Part shown: one piece after another, positions 32,314 through 44,775 of the stretch
How positions within the stretch are numbered: the first letter of the stretch is position 1
How the letters are laid out: each line of letters starts with the position of its first letter
DNA from: Thereva unica
Taxonomy: Eukaryota; Arthropoda; Insecta; Diptera; Therevidae
Reading direction: 5' to 3'
Length of the DNA stretch: 64,000 bases
Assembly: GCA_949987705.1 (NCBI GenBank)
Contig: OX465283.1
Coordinates: forward strand, 134,504,101 to 134,568,100
Made by a program: the position numbers and the translations under genes
Notes under the pieces: generated by a model
Database searches by the model: none
Told to the model about the DNA's origin: nothing
Seen by the model: the letters and a program-made list of their open reading frames with translations, nothing else

Positions 32314-33510
32314 ATGAAGTTTTTAATTTTAGTTTGGTGTTTAGTTTTTACATTTTATAAAAATACTGCCAATTCATTAGCCTGTTCTATTGAATTAGCG
32401 AAGTATCAGCCAACAGCTATAGGACTTCGTTCTTTCGGAGACAATTTCATAATTTCGAATTTAGAAAACACCAGTGAAATTTCGTCAACAAGAAGTATTT
32501 TTCTATATTGCGAATCGTTTAGATATGGAGAGCATAAGTTATCAAATAGTGATCATGAAGTGTACTGCAATAAGCAAGGTAGACTTACTATATCAATCGG
32601 AGAAACCTGGGAATATTATTACGACTCATCACTAAAGTGCGAGAATGAACTATCGTTTTATCCGGTAGAAAGTAAATATTGCAACCATCAAGCACTAGCA
32701 TATGGTGCAAAAATAAGAAATGTGACAGTTGTCCTTGCTGAAGTTTGTTATAATTTTGACAGTATGAACTTAGAATATCTTCATTATACGACGAGCAAGC
32801 GAAGCACTTTACTCAATAAGCAAATTGATCATAATCCAAATTCTGCAAATGTTGGTGAAAAGATTGCCAAAGATAAATTTACATTTGACTATCAAAACAA
32901 TTTTGCTATAAACATTAAAAATAAATTAAAAATTCAAAAACCTCAAGTGAAATTGATCGACTATGAATTAGGTGAACTTGTTGCAGCCACAAATTTTAAC
33001 AACATTCTCAAAAATTTGACTCAAAAAAACGATTTACCACTAGTGCCGTGGTGGAAACCATTAAAAGACGGAAATTGGATAACCTATCAAGAAAATTTAA
33101 AAACTTATACGCGCAATCAAAACTTTAGTGTTTTTACGGGGACATCCCATAAGGTATCATATCCAGAAAATTTCTTATGCAGTGCTGATGTTGATCTTAC
33201 ATACGAAATAAATTCCGGAGAAAACAATATACCACTGTACATTTGGAGTTATATGAAGATGAGAAATGAAACAAATAATCCGAACGATGTGGTTATAATT
33301 GGGTTAAATACGCCATTTTTTGAACCTTCGCTAATTTTGTGCACTGACATATGCTCCGGCATAGCTTGGCTAGAAGAACTAGAGGTGACAAGAAAAATGC
33401 AAGCTTTTGGATATATATTTTGTTGTGATCCAGGTGAAGTTGGAACAATTTTGGATGGATTCCCAAAAAAAGTGTCATTCTCTGATAATAAATTAAAACC
33501 AAATATTTAA
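32314..33510 (+). CDS. Secreted dsRNase-like pseudonuclease, gene 2 (chimeric)
   Basis: 398 residues, signal peptide MKFLILVWCLVFTFYKNTAN, same two-domain layout as gene 1. Catalytic positions are L219-G220-E221, K251 and Q259, so it is predicted to be inactive as a nuclease. Residues ~166-398 and the 3' flank are identical to gene 1. The first half shares many states with gene 3 (AKYQ, SS at 57-58, HEVYC, DSSLKC, YPVES, NVTVV), while its leader MKFLILVW matches genes 4 and 5. It therefore looks like the product of unequal exchange between paralogues, later touched by gene conversion. Distinctive residues are GETWEYYYD near 96-104 and AYGAK at 129-133. Confidence 0.88.
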   Translation: MKFLILVWCLVFTFYKNTANSLACSIELAKYQPTAIGLRSFGDNFIISNLENTSEISSTRSIFLYCESFRYGEHKLSNSDHEVYCNKQGRLTISIGETWEYYYDSSLKCENELSFYPVESKYCNHQALAYGAKIRNVTVVLAEVCYNFDSMNLEYLHYTTSKRSTLLNKQIDHNPNSANVGEKIAKDKFTFDYQNNFAINIKNKLKIQKPQVKLIDYELGELVAATNFNNILKNLTQKNDLPLVPWWKPLKDGNWITYQENLKTYTRNQNFSVFTGTSHKVSYPENFLCSADVDLTYEINSGENNIPLYIWSYMKMRNETNNPNDVVIIGLNTPFFEPSLILCTDICSGIAWLEELEVTRKMQAFGYIFCCDPGEVGTILDGFPKKVSFSDNKLKPNI

Positions 33511-33598
33511 AGTTAAATTTTACTTGTGAGTTATAAAAATAAAGAATGTCACGTTATATTTTATTTTGTTTTCGTACAAATACATATTCTCTTTCATA

Positions 33599-33764
33599 AT
33601 CAGGAGCTCCACAGCCTATTGCTGGCCTTGGCTGCCTCCAGCATTTGCCTCCATAATTCTCGAAGCCTGGCCCAACTTTTCCAGTTTCTTATATCCAACT
33701 GTCTCAAGTCAACCTCGACGTCATCTATGTATCTTTTCTTAGGGCGACCGTGGGGCCTTTTGCA
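33599..33764 (-). pseudogene. LINE ORF C-terminal fragment, copy B
   Basis: Duplicate of 24865-25030; the minus strand again encodes the GRPKKRYIDDV C-terminal tail of an APE-type LINE. I saw no differences from copy A. Confidence 0.75.
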
Positions 33765-33941
33765 CTAAACTACAAGTACTTGTATTACAAGCGATTTTTT
33801 ACATTTTACAAATTCTGTTGCACAAAGCTACAAGCCCGCCCCTCAACTTACAAGTGTAGAGAGCGAATTTTACAAGTGGGATATTCCGATTTCCCTAGTT
33901 TCTGTTGCACGAAACTACAAGTGTAAGTTCAATTAGACTTA

Positions 33942-34345
33942 GGGCTGGTTTCACAGTGCGAACTTAAGTTTTCCTTAAACTTAAGTAAATTTTTTCACTT
34001 AAGTGAAACTTAAGTTAAATTCGGTTTCACAGTGCAATTTTTTCTTCTGCTTACTATTATATTTGTTTCTTACGGCGGCACTTCAATATTGTAAATTATG
34101 AACTTACAATAGCCGAACTTTACATGTAAAATTTCCTTTTAATCGCGTTTTTCTTGAAATGTACTGGAATCAACTGACGTTTGAATTTTCTATGCATTCT
34201 GATTTTAGAAAAACTTAAGTCTAGGGAATTTGCCACTTAAGTTACACTTAAGTAAATTTTAAGTAGCAACTGTGAAACAGCCATCCATACTTAAGTTTAA
34301 CTTAAGTTAATTTTTATACTTAAGTTCGCACTGTGAAACCGGCCC
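33942..34345. mobile_element. PIF/Harbinger-type MITE, copy B
   Basis: Same 404-bp element and TTA duplications as 25208-25611, carried here by the segmental duplication rather than by a new insertion. Confidence 0.88.
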
Positions 34346-37300
34346 TTAGACTTGTAGAATTCTTAGTTAAATTTTATAGACAAACTGAGATGTGTAAGAC
34401 TTTTACAAGTCAGTTAGTGATCACCGGTTTTAGTTAAAACACCTTTGTAGCTGAAGTGTTTTAAATTAAACAGAAAAAATGTTTTTGTTTTTGGGATGAA
34501 AATGATAATAAATTTTGAAGCTAGTGATAATGCGCCTTTCCACACTTGTATTCTTGCTGCAGTATTCTTACCGGTTTTTTGGAAAGGGGTAACAGAATCA
34601 AGGAGAATTCTCTGCAAAAAGCGATGAACTTAGAGAGAAATAGGCAGCACAATTTAAGCCTCCCAGCAGGAAAAAGTGGTCTCTGCGAGTGATGTAGGAA
34701 TTAATACCCCGGACATGTTTTCCGTTGCCATGCATTTAACATTGGCATGTCGTTGAAGGAGAGGGCTCCTTCTGACGTCCAAAAGGTCTAAAGAGAGTAC
34801 TCCTATAAAGCTCCAAATAGATTTCATTTAGGGTACTCCCGTGAAACTCGCTGTAGACTGAAATTGGAGATCTCATCCTGAGTATGAAATGGAGGACTTC
34901 TTTTTAGCTCGATCTGCAAAAAATATGTCTTCTTCTTCCAATTTATTAAATTTATTAAGTAACTTTTTTAAAGACGCGAATAATGCATTTTTCATTGCTC
35001 TTAGCACTGCGGTTAGATGCAGAGTAACGACATCCGAATAAAACAGAAGTCCGAGTACTCACGAGTATGAAATAATAAAAAAACAGAAGAGAAGCTCATA
35101 GAGTCATATCACCTAATGAAATAAAAACACAGTCGTTGGTATAAGTTCTCTAATCAATGACTAAGAACGTATTTGGGATGGTTCATTTATTCATCCTTTA
35201 CGGAGGTCTCCCAAATTACCTGCTGGGCTATTTATCGAGCTTCAACTCACTAACACAAATAGCTGAGCAGTTTGTCGGGGTCAGAGACTTTAAGCACTCA
35301 ATTCGAAATGAGGAGAAAATTACACGCACACATTCAAGCAGTTAATCAGAATATGAATGCTGACGCCGCGGTAAGAATAAGGGTGTAGAAATCAGGATTG
35401 TTGTCAATTCCGTTTGCATACTGCAGAAAGAATACTAGTAAAAACTACAATAAATTTAGAGAATAATTTGAAGTGTCAGAAACAGTGATCGAAAAATATT
35501 ATATACTCTACAGCTCGTCGACGAATTCGTTTTGAGCATGTTGAAGCGCTGCTGATAAATTAGGAAGCAAGTGACTTCATTTGGAGATTCCGACTTGCTA
35601 GACTTGATGCAAAAGGCCAACTGCTTTGAAACCATTGGAAATTCCTGGAAAAGCGATTTTTGAAAAATCGCTAACTTGGTTGATTATATGAGGTTTTCTA
35701 CGCAACCACCAAAAAACATGTCATTATGAAAAACGTTCGTTCATTGTGACCATTAAAAAAAGCATCTTGTTGATATGCAGGAGCGGATTTTTAAAAATAA
35801 AAATATAACAAGAAATATGGTTGTTGATGTAGGTACTTAAGTAGACACCCTCATAAAATCGACTAAATTTAAGATTTTTCAAAAATTTCAACGTTCAATT
35901 GTTCAATTTCAATTGTTTTTTAAGTTTTCTAAATGAGTTTTCCAATTAAAAACCTATCTTACAAAAAATGGCACCATTGTTAAATAACGTTAAAAAGAGT
36001 AATATATAGATAGATTGTTAATTACTCAAAAAGTAAGGAACCGATGTTGTTGAAATTTTTTTTACATTCCAGGGACTACATAAACACATCTTCTGCCCTC
36101 TATGTGCAGTTATTATGAATAAAGAAATATGTAGTGAAAACAACATGATTTGTAAATTTTGGAAGCTGTTTGCAAGGTCGGACTTGCACCTAGTGACATC
36201 TAACAGGGACCGAAATTTTAATAACGAATACTTTCTCCAAGGCATACTTAAAGTTTTGAAAGAAATGTAGAAAAAGTACTTATTTTATCTATATAAATAT
36301 AATTGGAGTGTCTGTCTGTGATTTCAAAATAAGTTTTTTTTTAATTTTATATGGTTTTTTACATGATTTTAAAACGAAATCACGCATTTTTAAAATTTTT
36401 GTCTGTCTGTATGTCTGTATGTCTGTTTGTTCGGGCTAATCTCGGAAACGGCTAATCCGATTGGGATGGGACTTTCACTGGAAGATTCAGTATTTTGGCG
36501 GGCATGTTTTAGGCTATTTATATGCACTATAAATTAGCTCTACCTGTATGTATGTATGGATGTATGTACATATATAGACAAATCTTGAAAATTGTTTTTG
36601 ACCCACTTCCATATAACCGATCAGCTTCAAATTTTGCACACATGCACAGTTCAAGTGACAATGCAATCTGACCATTTTAGAAAAAAATCAAGATGGCCGC
36701 TTCAAGATGGCGGCCGAATTTCGCAATTGTGCTCGCTGACAGCCGACATGGGTATCAAATGAAACGGAATGATAAGTATAATATAATTACCTATTTGGTG
36801 TCATTCCAAATTCAAAATGGCGGCCGGAACAAAATGGCGGCCAACACAGATAGCGGATTACTTTTTTATTTACATCACGATCGGTATGGGTATCAAATGA
36901 AAGGATATGACAAGTAGAATACTATTAGCTGGGTGGCGCAATTCTAAATTCAAAATGGCAGCCAACACAAAATGGCGGACTACCCATTTTTACAACGCTC
37001 TCGGTTTGGATACCAAATAAAAGTGTATGATGAGTAGACTGCAGTAAGCTGGGTAACCTCATTTTAAATATCGGTCACAACAAAATAACCAAACACATAT
37101 GTATAGTAAAGTAAAAGGTAGAAAACTAAAAATATAGTTTAAAAAACTTAAAAATATGCTTTTGTTTAAAAATGAACTAAAAAGTAAATAATTATATTGA
37201 ATGAAAACTTTTTTGCTCAAGCCAGTATATTTAGTATATGGGGCGCTAGCGAAAAGTGGCAGTAATAATAAAATAAGAATATAGGTAAAGTCCCACGCTT

Positions 37301-38094
37301 TTTAATATTTCGAAATGTAGGTTATTTGGCCAATATGAGATCAGGACAGTAGCAGAGATTTCGTCAACTTTACTCACATCAGGAAGAACAGCTCATTCTA
37401 TGCTTAAGATACCGATCGAAGAAGATCATATGGAAAATCCTGCGTGGAGCAAATCTAAAAACCTGCGTGGAAAAAATTTAAAGTTTTACAAGACTGCATG
37501 ATGGCTGTCTGCGAATGCGATGAGTGTACTATGGCAAATAAAGTATCTATTAACAGAACACCGCGAGATTTAAGATGTAAAAACCTATTATTTTGGGGAG
37601 AAACTGTTTTATTGGCATAGATTCGGGGCAAATGTTGCCAGCTGTCCGGACAAATATGTGGGCCGATGATATTGATGCATTTCAGAAATGATCACTCATT
37701 TAGGGACATATTGGAAAACGTCATTTAAAGCAAAAAATGAGAACGCAATCAGAACACTCAGAATTCTCTCCTTAACATAGGATATACAATAGAAAATGCT
37801 CTGAGATTAATGAGAATGATGACAGTGAGCTGCTCGCTGTTTGAGAAACATGGCACAGCTGAGGCCTATGGATAAATTTATTTATTTATTTAGTTAACTA
37901 CAAATAGCCTACGGCTAATACATATATACAGATATATTTATAACATACACAGCCATTCTTATAACTATTATAGATTTTTACACTCACATATAAAGTTAAA
38001 TATTCCTAACAAGTACATATAAATTTAACCGTCTTTTGTAGTTATAGCACCGTATCACATTGCAATTATTAAAACAGTTTTCATACATTAACAT

Positions 38095-39216
38095 TTAATT
38101 ACTATCAAGCCATAAGCCTACTTTTTCCCTAAAATTTTTAATTGATCTAACTTGTTTAATTTCGACTGGCACCTGGTTATATAATTCAAGTCCATTATTA
38201 AAAACTGATTTTGAACCTTTACTACTATTTACATTCACAAGATGGAATTGATGTGCTTGTCTAGTAGGGTAATTATGAATATCTGTATTTTTTCTAACCA
38301 GACACTCTAAATATTCTGGCAGTAATTTATTTTCTAATCTATAGATAAATGTTAGAACATCTCTTTTAATTTCATTTTCTATTTTTAAATATCCTAATTC
38401 CTTCAGCATACTGTTGATACTTTCACTACGTCTTTTGTTTAAAACCGCTCTCATTCCTTTATTAAAATTCTTTTGTAGTTTTGTTATCTCCTTCTTATTT
38501 GCCATTGTTAGTATCGTAGAACAGTACTTTATATGTGGCACCAAGATTAATTTAAATAGCAACTCCTTTCCTTTTCTTGAAATGGTTTTTCTTAATTTAT
38601 ACAATAAGTTAACTTTCTTCGCTATTTTTCCACTTAAGTACTCCACATGATCATTGAAACTTAACATATTATCAATAATTACCCCAAGATATTTGTATTT
38701 TCGAACCCATTCCACTTTTGATCCCATAAGTAGAACTTCTTGCCCTCTTTCTGCTTCTTCTCTAAATTTTGGCTTTCCTAATACCATACATTTTGTTTTC
38801 TGTACATTTACACATAACTGATTCCTACAAAGCCACTCATATACAAGCGATAGTTCTTCATTGACTTTGGCGATTACATTCTGTATCTTTTGTCCACATA
38901 AATAAATTAATGTGTCATCTGCAAACATGTGTATTTTACACTGTTCAATCACTCTTCGGAGATCATTTATGTATAATATAAATAACAGAGGTCCCAATTT
39001 GCTGCCTAGTGGTACACCATGCTTTACTTCCTTTTCAATAGACATACTGTCCTTGAATTTCACAGTCTGGCACTGTCCCCTTAGATAATCTTTGATCCGT
39101 TCATAGACTCTACCAGTTATATTATACACTTCATACAGTTTCTTTAACAACAATTCCCTATTTATTGTTTCAAAAGCTCTTCTGAACACTGCCACTACTC
39201 CATTTCCTTTATCCAT
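38095..39216 (-). pseudogene. LINE reverse transcriptase (5'-truncated), copy B
   Basis: The 373-residue product is identical to that of 29360-30481, including FADDT and the in-frame stop just upstream. Identity of a non-functional frame shows how recent the duplication is; it is not evidence of selection. Confidence 0.85.
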
Positions 39217-39339
39217 CGCTCATAACCACTCTTCCACCACTAATTGGAGTGCTGATTCCGTACTATGTTGTTCTCTAAATCCCGATTGATGTTCCGTCAA
39301 CAACCTATTTTCTTTAATATGTTTCATTAAATTAGATAT

Positions 39340-39675
39340 ATGGATAAATTAGTGATGTCGTATTTAGAGAAGAAGCGTTATATAGATCACGATTTATGGT
39401 GGGAGGTATGTAAGAATGACGCGGATATTTTGATGAGCGATATTTATGACGATTTCGAAAATATAAACTCAACTAAATCGACTCAACTCAGTAATGCCAC
39501 AAACGTTGTAATACTTACAAGTGAAGCATCTACCATCGTTTATAAACAAGCGTTAAAGTGGATTGCTATCCAGTGCCAGTGCGGGCGGTATGACCGGAAA
39601 CGACGAAACACGAAAACGGGAAGCAGCAACTGTCCTTTTAAGGATCAAATCAGTAGTATCGTTTTAAAATGTTAG
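39340..39675 (+). other. 111-codon frame in Helitron, copy B
   Basis: Duplicate of 30605-30940 with one amino-acid change (QLGNA to QLSNA). The function is unknown and no domain is recognised. Confidence 0.3.
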
Positions 39676-40831
39676 CAATCTTCGTCTCAAGCCATGTTCG
39701 CCATGGGGCAAGTTCAGTGTGTCAATTATCTGAGAACGTCAAAATCTACGAGCACAAGACATATTCTGAATAAAATTGGCTAGGTATCTGTTGTGCACGT
39801 AGTATAAAAATTTTCCGATGATTAACCTCGAATTTTAAAAAAAAGGTGTAGGTAACATATTTTTATAGTCAACTCTCAAGTTTTTTATATATCCAAAATC
39901 ATGTCTTGCAGATTTGCTCTATGTTTCATTATACCCTTTTCTTATTCCGGACTATGCACACATAATTTTGTTTTATTAAAAGGCGTTGCGACGCACGTGG
40001 GTTTTTGCTAGTTCACAATAAGTTAATTTAAAAGTTATGCGGTCAACCAATTTGTGAATAAACTCAGGGTGTTCAATTACACCCTAAAACGAAGCGATTA
40101 CGACAGTAATCTCTCCTATGGGCCAAAAATGCTATGAAAACGCTTCACCGACTAGCTTATTAGTTTAAAGCTATTACATTCATCTACATGCTTACAATTT
40201 CTATTATTTAATTTAAAGTAATTGGTTTGCTAATCAACCCGTTATGATGATTTTGGAGTTATATAAACGAAGTTGAGTAAATTTAAGTGAAAAAATTAAC
40301 TTATAATACTATTAAACAAAGTGGACTTATTCCAACCACAACCAAAAAAGTAATTTTATTAATTTTGAAAGTGGTTTAAGTCAACTTTAGCTTATTTTTC
40401 GAGTATTGTTTATAAAATGTATTACGTTATATATTCTAACATGTTTAAGGTCACAAAGGCAGGAAAGCAACTTACCTAATAGCAGTTAACAATATTTTTG
40501 AAACAATTCAAACGCAAACCTTTAAATATCTCTATTTAAGAATTTGTGTACTTAAACCACTTTCAAAATAAATGGCCCATATTTAAAAATGAATTTGTCA
40601 CCCTTTCAGAAGATGCTTTATTCCTTTCCTGTGGATCTGGCAGTTGTCATATGCCTTATGATGCCATAACGACTTAATTGCAACTCCTTAAAAAAACATA
40701 AACTACACAAACAAAACCAACTCCTTACTTGCAAAGTTCCTGCCTTATCAACTAAATATACTCTGATGGGCTCAGTGTGCATCAATATAAAATCACAGCC
40801 CAATTTTAAATATTAAATTAAACTTAAATTT

Positions 40832-40975
40832 CCTATCTTATCTTATATGAGCACAATGAGCACAATGTATATTCTTATTGATAAAAAATATGAGAAAATA
40901 ACAAACAGTTCCTTTGTGCCGTTTTATGTTGAAATTATCTCCAACCTCTTTGACTTGGACTTCCAACTATAAAAA
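40832..40975 (+). promoter_or_regulatory. Gene 3 promoter: tandem GATA-type block, TTATCT, TATA box
   Basis: CCTATCTTATCTTATATG (40832-40849), TTATCT at 40935-40940 and TATAAAAA at 40968-40975, in the same order and spacing as gene 2. Just downstream, the segment GTTTACGGTGGGTTTTCCGAGTAGAGAG differs from gene 2 at a few bases. Confidence 0.6.
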
Positions 40976-41049
40976 GGATTTTAAATACAATCTGGCTGAT
41001 TAGTTTACGGTGGGTTTTCCGAGTAGAGAGTGTGTAGTTTAAATACAAA

Positions 41050-42213
41050 ATGAAGTTTTCAATTGTAGCTTGGTGTTTAGTTTTTACATTTTATAAAAAT
41101 ACTGCCAATTCATTAGCTTGTTCTATTGAATTAGCAAAGTATCAGCCAACAGCTATAGGACTTCGTTCCTTCGGAGATAATTTCATAATTTCGAATTTAG
41201 AAAACACCAGAGTAATTTCGTCAAAAAGAAGTATTTTTCTATATTGCGAATCGTTTATATATGAAGAATTTAAGTTTTCTAATAGTGATCATGAAGTGTA
41301 CTGCCATAAGAAAGGTGGACTTATTATATCAATTGGAAAAGACTGGTATGATTATTACGACTCATCACTAAAGTGCGAGAATGAACTATCGTTTTATCCG
41401 GTAGAAAGTAAATATTGTAACCATCAAGCACTAGCATTTGGTGCAAAAATAAGAAATGTGACAGTTGTCCTTGCTGAAGTTTGTTATAATTTTGACAGTA
41501 TGAACTTAGAATATCTTCATTATACGACGAGCAGGCGAAGCAATTTACTCAATAAGCAAATTGATCACAATCCAAATTCTGCAAATGTTAGTGAAAAGAT
41601 TGCCAAAGATAAATTTACATTTGACTATCAAAACAATTTTGCTATAAATATAAAAGAAAAATTAACAATTCAAAAGCCTCAAGTGAAATTGATGGACTAT
41701 GAATTAGGTGAACTTGTTCCAAACACAATTTTCAACAACATTCTCAAAAACTTGAATCAAGGAAACGATTTACCACTAGTTCCTTGGTGGAAACCATTAA
41801 GAACCGGAAATTGGATAACCTATCAACAAATTTTAAAAACATATACACGCAATCAAAACTTTAGTGTTTTTACGGGGACCTCCCATAAGGTATCGTATCC
41901 AGAAAATTTCTTATGCAGTGCTGATGTTGATCTTACATACGAAATAAATTCCGGAGAAAACAATATACCACTGTATATTTGGAGTTATGTGAAGATGAGA
42001 AATGAAACAAATAATCCGAACGATGTGGTTATAATTGGGTTAAATACGCCATTTTTTGAACCTTCGCAAATTTTGTGCACTGACATATGCTCCGACAAAG
42101 CTTGGCTAGAAGAACTTGAGGTGACAAGAAAAATGCAAGCTTTTGGATATATATTTTGTTGTGACCCAAATAAAGTTGGAAAAATTCTGGATGGATTCCC
42201 AAAAATAGAATAA
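41050..42213 (+). CDS. Secreted dsRNase-like pseudonuclease, gene 3
   Basis: 387 residues, slightly shorter at the C-terminus (ends …GFPKIE). The signal peptide is identical to gene 1 (MKFSIVAW…). Cys framework and C-terminal signature (FTGTSHK, IPLYIWSY, LCTDIC, GYIFCC) are intact. Catalytic-site equivalents are L219-G220-E221, R251 (Lys in the others) and Q259. The 5' half mixes gene-1-like states (leader, KDWYDYYD, RRSNLL) with gene-2-like states (HEVYC, DSSLKC, YPVES, NVTVV). The nuclease half differs from genes 1 and 2 at several places (LMDY, VPNTIF, NQGN, RTGNW). Its 3' flank is unlike those of genes 1 and 2, marking the end of the duplicated block. Confidence 0.88.
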   Translation: MKFSIVAWCLVFTFYKNTANSLACSIELAKYQPTAIGLRSFGDNFIISNLENTRVISSKRSIFLYCESFIYEEFKFSNSDHEVYCHKKGGLIISIGKDWYDYYDSSLKCENELSFYPVESKYCNHQALAFGAKIRNVTVVLAEVCYNFDSMNLEYLHYTTSRRSNLLNKQIDHNPNSANVSEKIAKDKFTFDYQNNFAINIKEKLTIQKPQVKLMDYELGELVPNTIFNNILKNLNQGNDLPLVPWWKPLRTGNWITYQQILKTYTRNQNFSVFTGTSHKVSYPENFLCSADVDLTYEINSGENNIPLYIWSYVKMRNETNNPNDVVIIGLNTPFFEPSQILCTDICSDKAWLEELEVTRKMQAFGYIFCCDPNKVGKILDGFPKIE

Positions 42214-42566
42214 TCCTCTGATAATAAACTACTATAATCAACTATTTTAAAATATTAAAATTTTTAAAATCATGATACCTTTAAATTTACATATTCTTAT
42301 ACTTGTGAGTTATAAATATAAAAAAATATCTATTTATATTTTATTTTGATTTCGTACAAATATACTTTTCCCTTTCTACTTAATTTTTAACCCGCTCAAG
42401 CGTCACGTCACAACTTCCAGCCCTATATAAACCACCAGGTCCTAACGGCATAGTGCCGGCACAACTGCAGCGCACCTTTAGTTATATAATATAAGGTTGC
42501 AGATCATGTTTACTGGGTGCCTTCAAAATAACTGCATTATCTCTAGTTGGTAACAGGTTAAAGTAG

Positions 42567-44775
42567 TTTTTATACCTAAGGCAGGAAAAGTCTCCCACGC
42601 AACACCCAAAGACTTCAGGCCAATCGCCCCCATCATCTTTCTAATAAAGACTCTAGAAAGGCTAATCGGATTATATCTGAGGCAGACCATATTAACCTCG
42701 GAGCTCTCTGGCGCACAACACGCTTATACCAAGGACAAATCTATTGATACTGCTCTTGCTATTGGTCTTAACCGTTGAAAAATCCCTCGAGGTCAAGGAG
42801 TATATATTAGTAGCATTTCTGGACATAGAGGGAGCTTTTAACAACATATTGTCGGGCGCCATTGCTCTTGCCTTGACAGAACATGGGATCGAGACATCGC
42901 TGGTGTCTCTTATCCACCGGGATGGTGAGCTCAATCTTGGACGACAGCTCGGTCCGAAAGACCGTAAATAGAGGAACTCCCCAAGGAGGAGTACTTTCCA
43001 CACTGCAATGGGTCGTAACTAGGAGCCAGCTGTTGCGACGTATAGAGGCAGAGGGCATCACGTCCTGGCGTACGCGGATGACGTTGTTATCATCAAAAAA
43101 GGAAAATTTCCTCAAGTCCTCTGTGACCTCTTGGAGGCGACGTTACAAACCCTCTCAAGCACCCGCGGACTCAGCGTTAACCCAGTAAAAACTCAACTGG
43201 TCCTCTTCACAAGGAGGTATAAAATCCCTCCGTTAACACCCGCCTCCCCGGCTTAACAATGTTAGGCTCAAAATTAGCAACAGTGCCAACTACTTGGGAG
43301 TAGTCCTGAACAAGAAACTCCTCTGAAAAGAAAACACAGACGAGTTGAAGCGAACATAGCGCTTTTCGCTAGCAAAAAATCCATTGGGAAGAAATGGGAC
43401 TTCTCCCCTAACAGAATACGATGGATCTTCACAGCGATCGTCCGCCCAATTCTCCTTTACAGGGTCTTAGTTCGGTGGCCAACCCTGAGTACATCAAATC
43501 CACCGTGCTAAACAAACTACATAAAGTATAAAGGTGAGCTGATTTATGCATAACAGGAGCACTTCGCTCCACACCTATACATAGATGCCCTAAATGTTAT
43601 GTTATACCTCCCTCCTTTAAATATTGTGAGCCATTAGAATGAAAGAATCTGGTTTTTGGACCGAAATCAGGGGAAGACACACGAAGGTGCTGAGCTTTGT
43701 TACTATCCCCACAAAATCCGATTTCTGCATACCCGAGATTACCTTCACGAGGAACTACGGAATGCACATTCCTTCACGTCGTGAATGGAGAAATATACCA
43801 CACTGTTTCAAGGTGCCATAAACTTCTTTACTCATGGCTCTAAGCTCGAGGGACGGATAAGAGGAGGAGTATTTTTCCCAAAGCTTGGAATTGAAGTCTC
43901 ATTTCGACTACTCGATCACTTCAGTGTATACCAAGCGGAGGTTCCAGCCATACAAGAGGCTGTTCTGCAAATCAACCAGCAAGGACATAGGAACCGGAAT
44001 GTCTATATCTTCTCAGATAGTCAGTCGGTTCTGAAAGCCCTGCGCTCTTGCACAAACAGCTCTAGAAATACCTCTGAATGTCGCAGATCTCTTAACGAGA
44101 TGGCTCAGCAGTTCAGGACCCTCCTCGTATGGGTGCCCGGCCACCTAAATATAAGGGAAATTGTAAAGCTGACGAACTGGATAGGAAAGGCAAGATCCTT
44201 CCAGAAAAGGAAAAAGTTGATATGCCTTGGGCCACTTTTAAACTCCGATGCAAACAGCACACAATGCAATAAGAGAAAAAGCATTGGAGGGATCTTAATA
44301 AATGAACTCTGCCCAAATTAACCTGGCCCTCTTATGATCTCAGGCGGACCACTTCACTACTGAGCCTCGGGAGACAAGACCTCTCAGTGGGAGTGCTGAC
44401 CGGAAACTGTCTGATAGGGACCCATGCGACTCACTTAGGTCTTGAAACCTACGATTTTTTCAGAAGCTGTAAGAATCTGGACGAGGAAGAAAGTGTACTA
44501 CATCTCCTCTGTCACTGCCGGCCCTAAGCAGAACTAGGTTAACCACATTTGGTGAACCATTTCTAAGCACGCTTGCGGAAATCGCGAAGATTCGGAATCT
44601 CGGATTCCGCAATTTAGAAGATTCATTACTTCCTCGGGATGGTTTTAGCGAAGAAACGACACTTTAACATCAGGTTTAAAGTGGGATCACTATGGCATCA
44701 CAATGGGCCTATCCTTTTTGTCTAGGTGTATGAGCTTAAACCAACAACTCCATATCTAACCTAACCTAACCTAAG
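42567..44775 (+). pseudogene. Decayed LINE with RT and RNase H domains
   Basis: RT begins at ~42567 (VFIPKAGKVSHATPKDFRPI in two pieces), then LIKTLERLIGLYLR, QHAYTKDKSID, EYILVAFLDIEGAFNNI, TVNRGTPQGGVLS and, in a shifted frame, LAYADDVVI near 43070. A C-terminal RNase H follows at ~43830-44170 (INFFTHGSKLEGR, IFSDSQSVLKALRS, VWVPGHLNI). RNase H after RT is a feature of I-/LOA-group LINEs. There are many stops and frameshifts. The 3' end near 44750-44775 carries three CCTAA repeats (CTAACCTAACCTAACC). Confidence 0.85.

Larger units (their letters stand above)
36288..40011 (+). mobile_element. Helitron with helicase remnants and nested LINE, copy B
   Basis: Duplicate of 27549-31276: 5' TCTATATAAATATAATTGG, 3' hairpin and CTAG at 40008-40011. 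The repeat array is at 36575-37080, helicase remnants at 37325-37866, and the LINE with its TATGGATAAATT duplications at 37867-37878 and 39339-39350. Small differences from copy A lie mainly in the TGTCTG/TGTATG microsatellites. Confidence 0.85.
32808..40619 (+). repeat. Segmental duplication, copy B (~7.8 kb)
   Basis: Counterpart of 24074-31884. It begins within gene 2 and ends ~430 bp upstream of gene 3. Past 40619 the two copies differ at several closely spaced sites (for example 40620-40735 against 31885-32000). They then become nearly identical again for ~250 bp before diverging by several percent in the 5' coding halves: a patchwork. Confidence 0.92.
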
